The notes below the pieces were generated by a model. That model was given only the letters and a program-made list of their open reading frames with translations, had not been told where the DNA came from and ran no database searches. From Vitrella brassicaformis (taxonomy: Eukaryota; Sar; Vitrellaceae): DNA of 64,000 bases. The DNA lies in NCBI GenBank assembly GCA_001179505.1, contig CDMY01000456.1:34799-98798 (forward strand), written 5' to 3'. Each line of letters opens with the position of its first letter. The first letter of the stretch is position 1. Of the stretch, positions 12,681 to 24,300 are shown piece by piece. A program made the position numbers and the translations under genes.

Positions 12681-15600
12681 ATGTGGAGATCTGGTCCGTG
12701 GCCAGGGTGTGTGGCTGCGGCTGCGGCGGTTGGCCTCCTTCTGTGGCACCTCGCCCATGCGCAGAAGCAGGCGCCCATCGAGTGGGACGACGTCGAGGTG
12801 GACAGCTCACCGTCAGTAGCCATTGAGGAGGGAAAACGTAAGCAGCTGGCATGGATGGACGGCTTCCACTTGTCTGGCTGGGATGGATGGTGGCGAGTCT
12901 GTGTGTGTGGTGCGTCCGTCCATTGTCAATCAGCGTTGAAGGGGTGCAGCTGCGACTTGAGTCCGTCGCTGTGCGATGCCAACTGCTGCTGCGACCCTGA
13001 CTGCACAAGGGCCATCAGGGTACACACACATAACATACAGCTGGGGCAGACGTCATGGAGCCAAACAAACAGTCGGTGGTTTGTGTGCAGGATTCGTTCA
13101 GTGGCTGTGTGCGCGAGACGCTGCCAAAGGAGGAGCGGCAGTACTGCTATGCGAGAGAGCTCATCCACAAGGCCAACCGGCGGAGGAACTTCGATGTCGT
13201 CACGGTCTGCCAGGGGGGATGATGATCTGATCAGGAGGGCCCGTGTTGCGTTGCGTATGTGTGCCATTAATGCATTGCGTCTGTGTGCAGGACTCGATGT
13301 ATGATGTGCTGTGCATCGAGATTGACAATGATCCATCCACGGGCGTCTTCTACACAAACGAAGAAAGGGTAGGTAGGGTAGGTGGCTGCGAAGCGAATGC
13401 GTGTGTGTATGTGTATGGGGTGGTCTCTGTTTGTTTCCTCCTCCAGCGCAGCACGACTGACCTCTACAGCATCTACAGCGACCAAAGTACGTCCATACGC
13501 GCCCGCGGCAAGGAATGCAATGCCCCCCCTCTCACTCACCACTCGTCTGTCTGCCTGTGTGTTTTTTGTATGTCAGATGTGAAGCGACTGTCCGATTCGG
13601 GTGCCGACCTGCCCTATTGGAGCTTCAAGGATCCAGACGCACCTTACAAAGTTAGCAAACGCGTGACGCAATACAGGTCGACACCCGCACCCACAAATGC
13701 ACGTAGGTTGGGGAGCCTGTTGTGGTGGGCGTCAATGTTGGCGGCACCAACACATTCAAAGCCAGCTTCACACTGCCACAGGGGTATGCATGCCATCCGT
13801 ATGCAAACCACCATCTCCCGCTCGCCCTCCTCCTCCCATCCCCTCTCTCTGCCTGTCTGTCTGTCGGTGTGTGTACCAGTTCCCTGTCAGGTGAATGCTC
13901 CGACGGTGGGGGTGTGCCAGTGGGTTTCCTGGCCTCACATGGCGGCCCCACTGACGGCGGCCGTCTCGAGACCGGGGGCCTGCTCTACAGCCGAGACGCA
14001 CTCCCGCCCTCTGACTTCGCATCGCCCTCCTCGCCATCCTCGCCATTCCAGCGACACACATGCTGGAGATCATTCGTAAGCCAACCACGGCCGGGCCGGC
14101 TGTTCTGGTGGGGGCTCCTGCCTCCCTCCCTGAAAGTATGTGATGTGTTTCGACAGAGCCACATGGGTGAGGACGTGTGCAAGTCTGCGCTGGGCCCGTG
14201 GCTGAATGTCCGTCTGGCGCCGCTGCCTGCGTCTCCCCTCTATAATGCGACCGCATGGCCACAACTCACCGTGCGAAGCATCAAGGTGCGATGCAGACAC
14301 ACACGCGCCCGCCGTCATATAATGCATCATTGTCACTCATTGACGCATTCAGGAGCGTGACTTGAGCACGGGCGCTGAGCGTGTGTGGGAGCAGACAGAG
14401 GTGGACCAGTACGTCAGCGGCGGTGGACCAACCTGGGAGACATCAGGGTCGAATGGTACATAGACATACATAGCCGTGTCGGTACTCAAGAGAGAGGCCG
14501 TGTGCTCATCTGTCTGTTCCCCTCTGTCTGTGTGTGCGTCTGTCTGTATGTGTGCAGACACCGACGCCCTCTGCTCATGCACTGGTGTCGTGCTGGAGGT
14601 GATGAGAAAGGAGACAGACGTGAAGAGCAAACAGATAGACGAATTCCCCTCACTTATTCTGGTGGCTGCTGGCCTGGCCTGGCCTTGTGTGTTTTCTTGA
14701 TCCAATCTGTCTGCCTGTCAGCAAGTGATAGTGATATACTACAACACTGCTCGAGGGCAGGCGATAGGGTGGGAGGCCAACCTTACGGTCGCCACCATCT
14801 CCGATGCCAACTGCCAGCCTAACGCACTCGGCGTCGTCTCGGCGGCCGTCCCACAAACATTCGCGGTTGCATTCTTCCCTACTGAAGACACGGTCAGCAC
14901 AAAGACAGACAACAACGAGAAGACATAAAATGTATCATGTCTGTCTCCCTCATGTCATGTGTTGTGTTGTGTGATTGCTGACCAGACCGCCCCCGCGACT
15001 CCTCCATCTTTCCCCATCCAGCGATCCGGCAACCCAGGATACAGGCATGCACTGCACGCACATGCATCAACATAACAGCCATTTATCTCCTCCATGCGAT
15101 GCGTGTGTGTCTATATGCGTCCTCTCGTAGGTTGGGATATCCGTTGCGTGCGGGCACCTTCACGACCGGCCCGTCGCTGAACAAGCAGGCGGTGAGCCTC
15201 CAGGTGGACGAGTACGGCACCGCGGGGGCGTTCCTGCTGGGCATCGGACCCAATGGCGAGTGCCTCGACACCAGCACCCCGCAGCAGGAGCTCTGGAGCA
15301 ACAGACGGGTTCGTCAAGGGCCGGGGGCTCGCACATTCCGACGGACGGACATATGGCTGGCTTGTGTTGTGTAGGTGATAGCCTTTGGCGAGAACGCGGC
15401 ATACAGCTGCCGACTGAGCCTCAACGAACAGGTAAGGTAACTAACGGACAGAAACAGAAAGAGAGAGCCGTCACCCGCCCGCCAATGGCATGGGGCTGCG
15501 CCCCATGTACTTACACGCAGGAGCTATCGAGCTTGTGTTCGGGGGACAGCAGCCTTGCTGGAAGGTATCGACTGCTGAAGCCTTCATTCGACGCCGTGGT

Positions 15601-16458
15601 GGGTGAGCGAGGGAGGGAGTGGTCGAGTCGGCAGATACACACTTGCAGTGCACCCGCCTGCCTTCCTAGGGTTACTTTGGCAACGCTGATTGGGAGAACA
15701 AAGCCGACTGGCTTGCCGTGTCCATCGAGGAGGCCACATCCACCATGGCGTACAATGACGACACAGGCAAGGAAGGCAAAGCAAGGGGAACAGGACAAAG
15801 GAAGCAGCAGCTGGGTGGGGTGGACATCCCTGTGTCTCCATCCATCCCAGGTGTGTGTGACGGCTCCGTGACGATTCTTGAGCTGGACTTCCTCTATGCG
15901 GCATTTGGTGAGTTCGCTGCCCCCCAATTCCGCATTGTCGCCGCCAAAGCCACACAGAGAACAGGGTACAAACAAAGCCGGCCGCGGGAACCAACGCGGG
16001 CGCCAGTGTTTTGTGTGTGCGTGTCTCTTTGTGGGTGCAGGAGGCTCCGTTATGAGTCTGCGTACGACCCCTCCCTCAAGCAGTCGTTTGTCCTCTCTGT
16101 CATCGTCACATTTGCAAGGGTGCGTGCACCGGCGGCCATATCATGTGCTGGCTGATCATTTGGTCACATGTCTGACAGGTGCCTGACAAGGAGCTCAAAA
16201 GGTCCGTCCCGCCCCGCCCGCCCCTGCTGCCAAGCCTCCCAGACGTGAGACAACGCACATAGACACATACATACATACGAGCAGCACATCCGCCCACCCC
16301 CTCTGCTGCTGTCTTGGGTCGTGCGTGTGCGCCAGGATGTGTTCTACCCCTTCGGCGTCAGTGGTGCGCTAGGCATGGATGGATATGGGATGAGAACAAT
16401 GAGACTGTGGATCTGTGCGTGCATTGTCTTCGTCGCTGCGTGGACAATGGACTTTTGA
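12681..16458 (+). CDS. Tectonic family protein (ciliary transition zone)
   Basis: A multi-exon gene starting at ATG 12681 with a signal peptide (GCVAAAAAVGLLLWHLAHA). The second exon carries the tectonic signature GCSCDLSPSLCDANCCCDPDC. Further exons give CYARELIHKANRR, a central beta-rich region (GYRLGYPLRAGTF...FLLGIGPNGECLD) and, near the end, DVFYPFGV. This is followed by a C-terminal hydrophobic segment (LWICACIVFVAAWTMDF) and TGA at 16456-16458. The N-terminal signal, Cys-rich head and C-terminal anchor match tectonics, which act with MKS proteins at the ciliary transition zone. Exon joins in 13600-14450 are approximate. The gene ends 39 bp before the assembly gap, so it appears complete. 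Confidence 0.82.
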
Positions 16459-16889
16459 ACGTAACATGCGCACACTCGTCGAGACTTGGGGGGGGGGNNN
16501 NNNNNNNNNNNNNNNNNNNNNNNNNNNNNNNNNNNNNNNNNNNNNNNNNNNNNNNNNNNNNNNNNNNNNNNNNNNNNNNNNNNNNNNNNNNNNNNNNNNN
16601 NNNNNNNNNNNNNNNNNNNNNNNNNNNNNNNNNNNNNNNNNNNNNNNNNNNNNNNNNNNNNNNNNNNNNNNNNNNNNNNNNNNNNNNNNNNNNNNNNNNN
16701 NNNNNNNNNNNNNNNNNNNNNNNNNNNNNNNNNNNNNNNNNNNNNNNNNNNNNNNNNNNNNNNNNNNNNNNNNNNNNNNNNNNNNNNNNNNNNNNNNGAG
16801 CTGGGAAAGGGCGTCTTCAAAGTTAGTTCGTTGCCTTTTGCTCTTCGCCTCTTGAGAGTTTCAGCGTCGTTCTTGACTGTTGTTGGAGA
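16459..16889. other. Assembly gap and flanks
   Basis: A run of nine to ten G ends at 16497, followed by 300 N (16498-16797). The flanks hold no recognisable gene. The promoter of the next gene is probably partly missing. Confidence 0.9.
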
Positions 16890-17228
16890 ATGGCAGCAGC
16901 GGCAGAGAGCGGCGCCGCCCCCGGCGGCCCGGACGCGCCCCGGCAGCGTCAGCGGGAGATAGAGTTCATCGAGTTCGAAACGAGAATGAGGCACCTAATT
17001 GTAGAGGTCAGGGCACTGCAGGGGCAGCGTGGACACCTTGGAAGATGCCTACATTGTGCTTTGTGCACCGTTCGCTGCTCAGCTGATAGAGCCGACCATC
17101 CACCGTGTGACGCAGACGGAGTTGAGCCTCAAGAGTCTGCGGGAAATGAACGAGAGAATTCAGAAAGGTCAGCAAAAGCAGAGTCCGAACACCTGCGGGC
17201 CTTCTTGCAAATCCTTCCCAAGCCCCCG

Positions 17229-17259
<31 letters not shown>

Positions 17260-20087
17260 TGTGTGTAGACATGCACGACGCCCAGTTGCTGTCGGTCAAG
17301 GCCGACCAGCAGGTGTCCATGGTGGAGCACTTCAGAGAAGAACTCTCCAAATGGGACGTACAGAGACGCAACCACGTGAGCAAGACAGCCAGATGTAGGG
17401 TAGGGCCCACCCTGACTGACGTGAATTGTGTTGGTTGGCCCACCCTGACTGACGTGCAGGAGTCTAAGCTGACGGAGGAGCTGAGCGTGATGAAGCATGA
17501 CCTGGACGGCTTCAGATACAACCTGGAGAGAAAAGACACCACCATACAGGGTACGGTACATAGCGCATACGCACTGTGGCTGTCTGGCTGAGGACGACGC
17601 CCTTCCCCTCTCTGGTGTGTCAGGTCTTCAGCGTGCGGTGGAGCGCGCCACCCAGGAAGTCAACCGCCTGATGGACGGCCAAGACCAACTTAGGTATGTA
17701 TCCACAGCCAAAGGCCACTTACTGACTGCCCAAGGCCACCCCTTTCTCTCCCTGTGTGTCTGTGCTGTGGTTGCAGGCAGTACTCGGATGAGCGCATCGA
17801 CCTCCAATCCAAGCAGCTCAGCGACTTCAGAACCGAGACAGAGGTATGTGGCTGACACACCAACAGCAAGTCCATCATGAGTACACAGAACTGTCCGTGT
17901 CCGTGTCCGTGTCTGTGTGTGTGTGTGTGTGTGCAGGTGAAGCTTGTGGCGGTGGAGACCAAACACAACGCCCTGGCGGACGAGCTCTGGGGAGAAGAAA
18001 CAGGACTAGCAAAGGTCACTCAGCAACCCTCCCGCCCTCCATCTCCATCTCCATCTCCATGTCTCCCTTACTCCCTCCTGTGCAGGTGACTGGTGAGCTG
18101 AACAAGTCCAACCAGATCGTGAGTGCGCTCAACGAGGAGGTCAAGCGCATCGCCCGCTCCAAGGCGTCCACCGCCGACTTCGAGAAGCTGCAGAGCGAGG
18201 TCAAGGACTCCATCGAGGAGTCAGCCAGCGCCGTGGCCACACTCAAAACATCCGTCAACTCGGCCGTGCAGGTCAAGTGGTGCAGAGACAGAAGAGATGT
18301 GACATTGTGTGTGTGGTGTGTTGTGTGTATATCAGGAGGTGAAGGAGCATTTCCGCACGGCATCCAACACCATCGCCGCACACAACGCAACCATGATGCA
18401 GGGTGCGGGGCGGTGCAGTGCGCACAGGCGCACAACTACAACTACGCAGATAGACCGATATGGACACAACACAACACAACACACCCCTGGGGCTGTGTGG
18501 TTCTTATGTTTGTCAGAGGTGCGCGCGGCCTACACGGACGAGCTGACTCATGCGGCCAAGCTGCGCAACGACGTGCAGAACTTCATGCACGACACCCAGG
18601 GGGCCATGCAGAGCCTCGAAAAGACAGTCGACGGCATTCGCTCACAGACTGAGGCGATGGTCAAGGTGATGGACTGACTGCAGCAGAAAGAGACAGACAG
18701 ACAGACAGCCACACAAACATGTGTGTTGTGTGCAGGAGGTGCGGCTGGACGTGGAGGAGCTCAACAAGAAGCGCAAAAGGGACAAGGCAAACAGCGGTAG
18801 GGAGGTCGGTCGATCAGGTGGTGACATGGCACCAATATATATGTGGTGTGGTGTGGTCATTCCCTCGGTAGAGATCGAGTTGCGTCAGCTCAAGAAGCGC
18901 ATCGGCGGTGTGTACGATAACAGCGATGCCGTCCTCAAGGGCATCGAGCACATCGCCGGCGTAATGGCCATCGTCCTCGAATCAAACAAGGTCACACACA
19001 CACACATACACACAGACACAATGGCTGTGTGTGCGAGTGGGTGCATAGGCGCGCTTATGCCTCTCTGTGTCTGTCAGGTTGCGTGTGCGGTGTCCCTGCA
19101 AGACGACGACGACCGACGGAAGGTGGCCTTGATGGGGTACAAGGAGGCGGGGCAAGGCGGGCCTTCAGCACAACAACCCGGCGCAGCACCCATAGCTCGC
19201 AAGGGCACACAGGCCGCACCAACCGTCATCTCCGTCAGTACATCGCCCTGGCAATGCCTCCACCTTTCATTGTGGTGTGGCGTGTGTCTCCCTTCCTCCC
19301 TCCCTCCCTCACTGATCAGGTTGACAATCGGTGTCTGTCGTGCAGCGGTCAGTCTGCCACCGTGCTGGCGGGGTTCAAGATGGCGTGTCTCCAGTACCAC
19401 CCAGGCCCTGTGCCCTACAGCGGAAAAGTAGAGACAGACAGACAGACCACCCAGGTAGACACCACACATATGGGTGACCGACTGACTTTCAGCATTACTC
19501 TCGAGGAGAGCTCCTTGCCATCCGCAGCCAGTTGATTGAACAAGTAAGAAACCACACAGCGTGCCAGGCCTCACACACAACATGTATATATTGGGACGGG
19601 ATGCGCTGCAGGCGTCTGAGGCTCTGCATCTGGGCCCCGAGGGCCGTGGTGGCGGGCCGAGCGGCGGCATGATATTCGGCAGTGTCGCGGCTGAGGGACG
19701 AACGGCGCCAGGCTCGGCCTCATCCGTCCAGCGGGAGCTCCTACACGCAAGCCGGTCGGTATACAAACACACACACACAGATTCCAGATCAAGACAGCAG
19801 AGACGTGGATTCGTGCGTCACCGCTGCCTGTGTCTCGTGTGTGTCCCCCGTCCAGCAGCCTTGCTCAATACTCCCCCGGCAGCATGGGCTTCAACCTCGG
19901 TGGCGGGTCAGGCACCAGGTCCTCTGTGCACTCGAGCGCGACGTCGGGGAGCGGCGGGAGAGGGAGGGTGCCCACACCCCTCGGGCAGACTGCTGGTATG
20001 GGTGTGGGTGTGGGTGGGCTGCCCAACCTGCAGTCGGCTAGTGGTGGCAAAAGGACCACCATCGGCCCAGCCATGACGGCCAGATAG
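16890..20087 (+). CDS. Long coiled-coil protein with a C-terminal CxxC segment
   Basis: About 17 short exons from ATG 16890 to TAG 20085-20087. Most exons encode amphipathic coiled coil (LREMNERIQK, VMKHDLDGFRYNLERKD, LNEEVKRIARSKASTADFEK, LRNDVQNFMHDTQGAMQSLE). Towards the C terminus comes a compact conserved-looking piece, VDNRCLSCSGQSATVLAGF then YHPGPVPYSGK, and finally a Gly/Ser-rich tail. The helix array followed by a CLSC-type Cys pair is reminiscent of DUF4795-type flagellar proteins (QRICH2-like), but I cannot confirm that by eye. No enzymatic motif is seen. Internal exon edges around 19320-19850 are approximate. Confidence 0.6.
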
Positions 20088-20690
20088 ATGAGTAGACATA
20101 TCTCTCCCTTCTCCAAACAGGAGAAGAGAGACCACACCCGTGGTGCATGCCATGCCATGCCATGGCAGGGCATGATTGTATGGGAATGCGTATGCGTATG
20201 CGTAGTGGACCCTATGTGCTCAACATGTTGTGGTTGTACTTTTGCCTTTCGTCGGATAGGGTATGCCCTCACATGAGTCACACGTTCGTTCATTGAGTAG
20301 TTAACTACATCCATCCGTCACACGCACCGCACACATGGAGAGGGAGGTGTCCATGCCATTCCATGCCCGTAGGGGCAGGCAGGTAGGCACATCACGGGGC
20401 GATTCAAACCGTCCTTAACACTTGCTCATGAGTTGTGGCCTCATGTCTTGTGGCCGCCTGACTTAGCCATTCCCTGATGCCGTTTATCGATGACCAGTTC
20501 CAACCAGTCACCAACAAACAGCACAAGAGAATCTGCCAAGCAGGCGACCATCAAGCGGCGTGAGACGCACACTGAGAGTTAGCTCAACACACTTGGGCAA
20601 GCAAGGCAAAACGAGCACCTCACTCGCCACCACCCCGGCCAATCCAACCCACCCCACAAGTACACGACACGCCGCACCCGCCCGCACCCG
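20088..20690. other. Convergent 3' spacer
   Basis: Contains repeated CATGC units (about 20147-20172) and further CCATGCC copies near 20352. No gene is seen. Confidence 0.6.
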
Positions 20691-21195
20691 TCACTTGTGG
20701 GCGGCAGCGGCAGCCTCAGCGGCCGCCTTCTTCTTCCTGATGTTCCACGCCTTCTCCATCTCCTCCCGCTTCTTCTTGCCGCGGCGGTGTGTGCCAAGGC
20801 GCTTCTTGGAGAACTTGAGGGCGCGCTTCAGCGAGGCAGCCGTGCCGACCTTGATGAGCTCGATGATGCGCTTCTCGTAGGGGGCGAAGCCGGCCACTTC
20901 GCGGATGACCTCGCGGGCGATCTTGACGCGGTTGTCGGTCTTCTCCTCCCCACCCTTGCCCTTCCTCCGCTGGGAAGGCTTGGGCGGCAACTCACGCTTC
21001 GTCACGATGTAGCCACGGTCCTTCTTCCGACCGGCTGATGTGATGGCATACACACACGCACACACCGACGCACAAGCACAGAACAGCCAGCAGTAAGGGA
21101 GGGAAAGGTGTGTGCGGCAGAGATCTACTCTCCTCTTTCTGTTTTTGCGCTTATCGTCGTGTTCACTGACCTGCTATGCCCGTGTTTGTCGACAT
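20691..21195 (-). CDS. RPL36: Ribosomal protein eL36
   Basis: Two exons: 21195-21171 (MSTNTGIA) and 21034-20691 (122 aa, phase closes). The family core is clear: [20 protein letters not shown], then [20 protein letters not shown] and an Ala/Lys-rich tail. It is a component of the cytosolic 60S subunit. The protein is slightly longer than most eL36 because of an Ala-rich C terminus. It shares a 204-bp divergent spacer with the S1-IF2 gene. Confidence 0.93.
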
Positions 21196-21399
21196 CGTTC
21201 CGACACAAGCGTTTTTCCAGTTGCGAGCTTGTCAGCGAATTGCGAGCTAAGCTCGCAGATGGGGTGGCGGGAAAAGAAGAAGACAGAGGAAATCAACGCT
21301 TCATTCAAGTGCCGAAGAGCCACTCATCCAAGATCTTCGGCCGCTGATTTTTGCGAGTGCAGCATTAGCTAATCTATTGCGGTGTCCGTCCGTCTATCT
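21196..21399. promoter_or_regulatory. Divergent promoter region with palindromic GCGAGCT element, eL36 / S1-IF2
   Basis: Holds three copies of the heptamer: GCGAGCT at 21223-21229 and 21242-21248, and AGCTCGC at 21250-21256. The last two form the near-perfect inverted repeat TGCGAGCTAAGCTCGCA (21241-21257, single-base centre). It is the clearest instance of the motif in the window. Confidence 0.55.
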
Positions 21400-24300
21400 A
21401 TGTGGCTGTTCATTGCGTGCTGCCTGGCCCATTTTTGTTGCCTCTGGCAGCATGCTTTTGCCATCTCTCCATCATGGCGATCTGGCAGGCGAGCCGAGGC
21501 AAGGAGGAGATCCCAGTCAACCCTCCTGCAGCCGGCCTTCTTGCTGCAGCTGCCCAGTAGCCATGGACCGCTGCAGCTGCACATGCTGCAAAGAGGGAGG
21601 ATGCGACCTGCCGTCCATGAGAGGGCGCTGTTGGCTTTTGAGAGGCGTCGGCTGGGGAGGCCGGCTGGTTTTGGTGGCGATGATCGTTCTTCTCTTCTGC
21701 GGCTCGGGGCTGCGGGCGCGACTGCAGAGAAGCAGAGTGTCAAAATGGGAGAGGTGAGTGAGGAGGTGGCAAGACATGCACACCACACATGCATACACAC
21801 ACCAGCTGCCTCACTGCGGAGGGGTGTGTGTGTGTGCAGGTGTACGAGGGTTCCATCCAGGGCGTCTTCTCCACGTATGCCTTTGTGAGGTTACCTGACG
21901 GCCGGGAGGGGTGGCTCCCGGCGACGGAGGTCAGAGCGGAAGAGAGTGACATGATCGACCTCACATCCGTGCTGCACGACGGCATGAAGCTCCCCGTCTA
22001 TGTCATGGGGGAAGACGACTCCTCAGGCAGGTGGCGGGTCTCACTCAGACGGGCGGCCGACCAGCTCAGAAAGAAAGAAGAACAAGACGACGAGAGCGAC
22101 GGCACCGACACCCCGGCCTTCGCGACCTCCTCTGTCGCCCCCCCACGTCAATCGTCGTCTGCGAATGTCAATGGCAGCCCCGCCCCGACTGTGTCTGGCG
22201 GTCCCTCCGCCTCTGGTGCGCGCGGCAGGTGGTCGGCGGCGTCGGCAGCAGCGATGACGCCCGAGTCTGTTGGTCTGGCGAGTGAAGTGGACGCCACTGT
22301 AGCCAGTGTTTTCCCCAGACATACCCTGCTCAAATTCGACCAAGCGTAAGGGAGGGAGGGCCGGGTGGGGTAGTCAGGGAATGGATGGATGGATGGTGTG
22401 TCTTGTGGCTTGCTGTGTCCGCGCTATGATAGGCCTGATGTGGTGGGTTTTCTGCCTGCGGTTGACTTTACGGCGCAATACGTCAAGGACATGAGAGACG
22501 TGGGTGTTGGTTGACACCGTCACAGGGGCATGATTTGACAGAGGACAAGACACATCCACACACATCTCGTGTGTGTTTGGTGCTGTCTGTCATGTCAGCA
22601 TCTGAAGGAGGGGAAGCCCCTGCGCGTGGCTGTGATCAATGTCGGCTACTACAACGGCAAACTACAGGCCAAATGCTCAACGAAGTGAGTGAGCCTAAAG
22701 CCCCGTCCCGCCCCACCACACGAGACCACACCACACAACAGACGACTCCCTCTTTCCTCACTGACTCATCCATCCATCCATCCATGCATCGATTTGTCAG
22801 GCTTCTGGACCTTAACAGAAACGGCGAGGTGCAGTCCAGCCCCCCCACTCCCAGAAGAGCGTCTCTGCTCCCGGTTGTGTCTGAGGGACCCTCACGCCCC
22901 TCAGTGCTGCCCACCGTCTCTGACGGCCCGCCACCACGCCCATCACCACAGCCTTCATCGGCTGCAGCGTCATCCCCACCACGAACAGGCCCAGTGGTGA
23001 GCAGCGGCCCGTCGAGGGAGACGAGGCTGCCACAACGCGCACCGCCATCTGGGCCGTCAGAGGCGTCGGCAGCGGATGTGGAGGCCGGCAAGGTGTATGT
23101 GGGAGAGGTCAAGTCGCACCCGATGCCTCAGCTGGCGCTCATTACGCTAGAGAACGGGGCTTTTGTTTCTCTACACGCATCGGAGGTCAGTCAGTTGTCA
23201 GTGCCGCCTCTTTCTCTACTGTGATGGATGGATGGATTGATGAATGGATGGATCCGGATGTGCACATCAATCAGGTGGGGTATCGGTACGTGAGTGACAT
23301 CGCCGCTGAGCTGCCTGTGGGCGAGAAGGTGCTGCTCGTGCTCAGAGAGATAGTCGAGGTCAGCGAACACATAAGACCCCACACAGTGACATGACACTGA
23401 CACGGCTGCTCTCAACTTTCGATGCATGTATGTATGCGTGTGTTGCGACCGTTTCCAGGATCGTCGCGGGCGGCCTCAGATCCGGATGACCATGAAGAGA
23501 AACGAAGACGCCCCCATGCCACACAGAGGAGACGTACGTCAACCACAGCCAAGCAGACAAGCCCTACCTTCTTCTGTGTGGCTTTGGTTTGTGATCTTGT
23601 CCATTCAGGAGTTTGAGGGCCGTGTGTCGCGCACAGCCAAGGACTACGTCTTTGTCAAGATGCCCAACGGCATGGTAATACTAGACCAGTCACGCTGACC
23701 ACGCAAAGCGCTGCCTCCATCCATTGGATATTGTGTGTGTGTGTGTGTGTGTGTGCAGGATGGTCTCCTTCACCGCCGTAACGTCCCGGTCTTGCGTAAC
23801 AAGAGGGAACCAATGGTACGCCGTAGTACAGCCACTTGGCTGTCGAGTCGATGCTTTTCCAATGTGTGTGAGTGTGTGCGTCTTGTGCTGCCTGGCCTGC
23901 AGAGCGTGTTCTTTGACGTGTGTGACCCCGTCAAAGTCAAAGTCACCGAAGTCGAGCAAAACACCGTGAGCGAGATCCCCTCCCTCCCACTGGCACACCA
24001 CTTGCGCACCATTCGCACCGCACACCCACCATATCCTCTCTCGTGTCATGCCTCCACCAGGGTCGTGGGCCGCCCTTGAAGGTTTCTCTCGAGCTGCTCG
24101 ACATGCTTGGCGAAGAGGACATGGAGAAAGCCGAAGAGAGAGAGGGCGGGGGAGCCGAGGGCATGACAGCGGACGAGACAGAGGAGGGCGAGATCGACTT
24201 GGCTGATGTGGGTGATGATGTGGGGGCTGATGTGGACCCGTGGGCTGAGCAGGCGGCCGTGACGGACATGGGAGTGGGTATGGGGGCGGCCACTGCAGTG

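Noticed and set aside
21466-21757. Alternative frame giving a Cys-rich membrane protein over the first exon of the S1-IF2 gene
   Set aside because: Only the frame from ATG 21400 continues in phase into the first S1 domain and gives a normal signal plus transit peptide.
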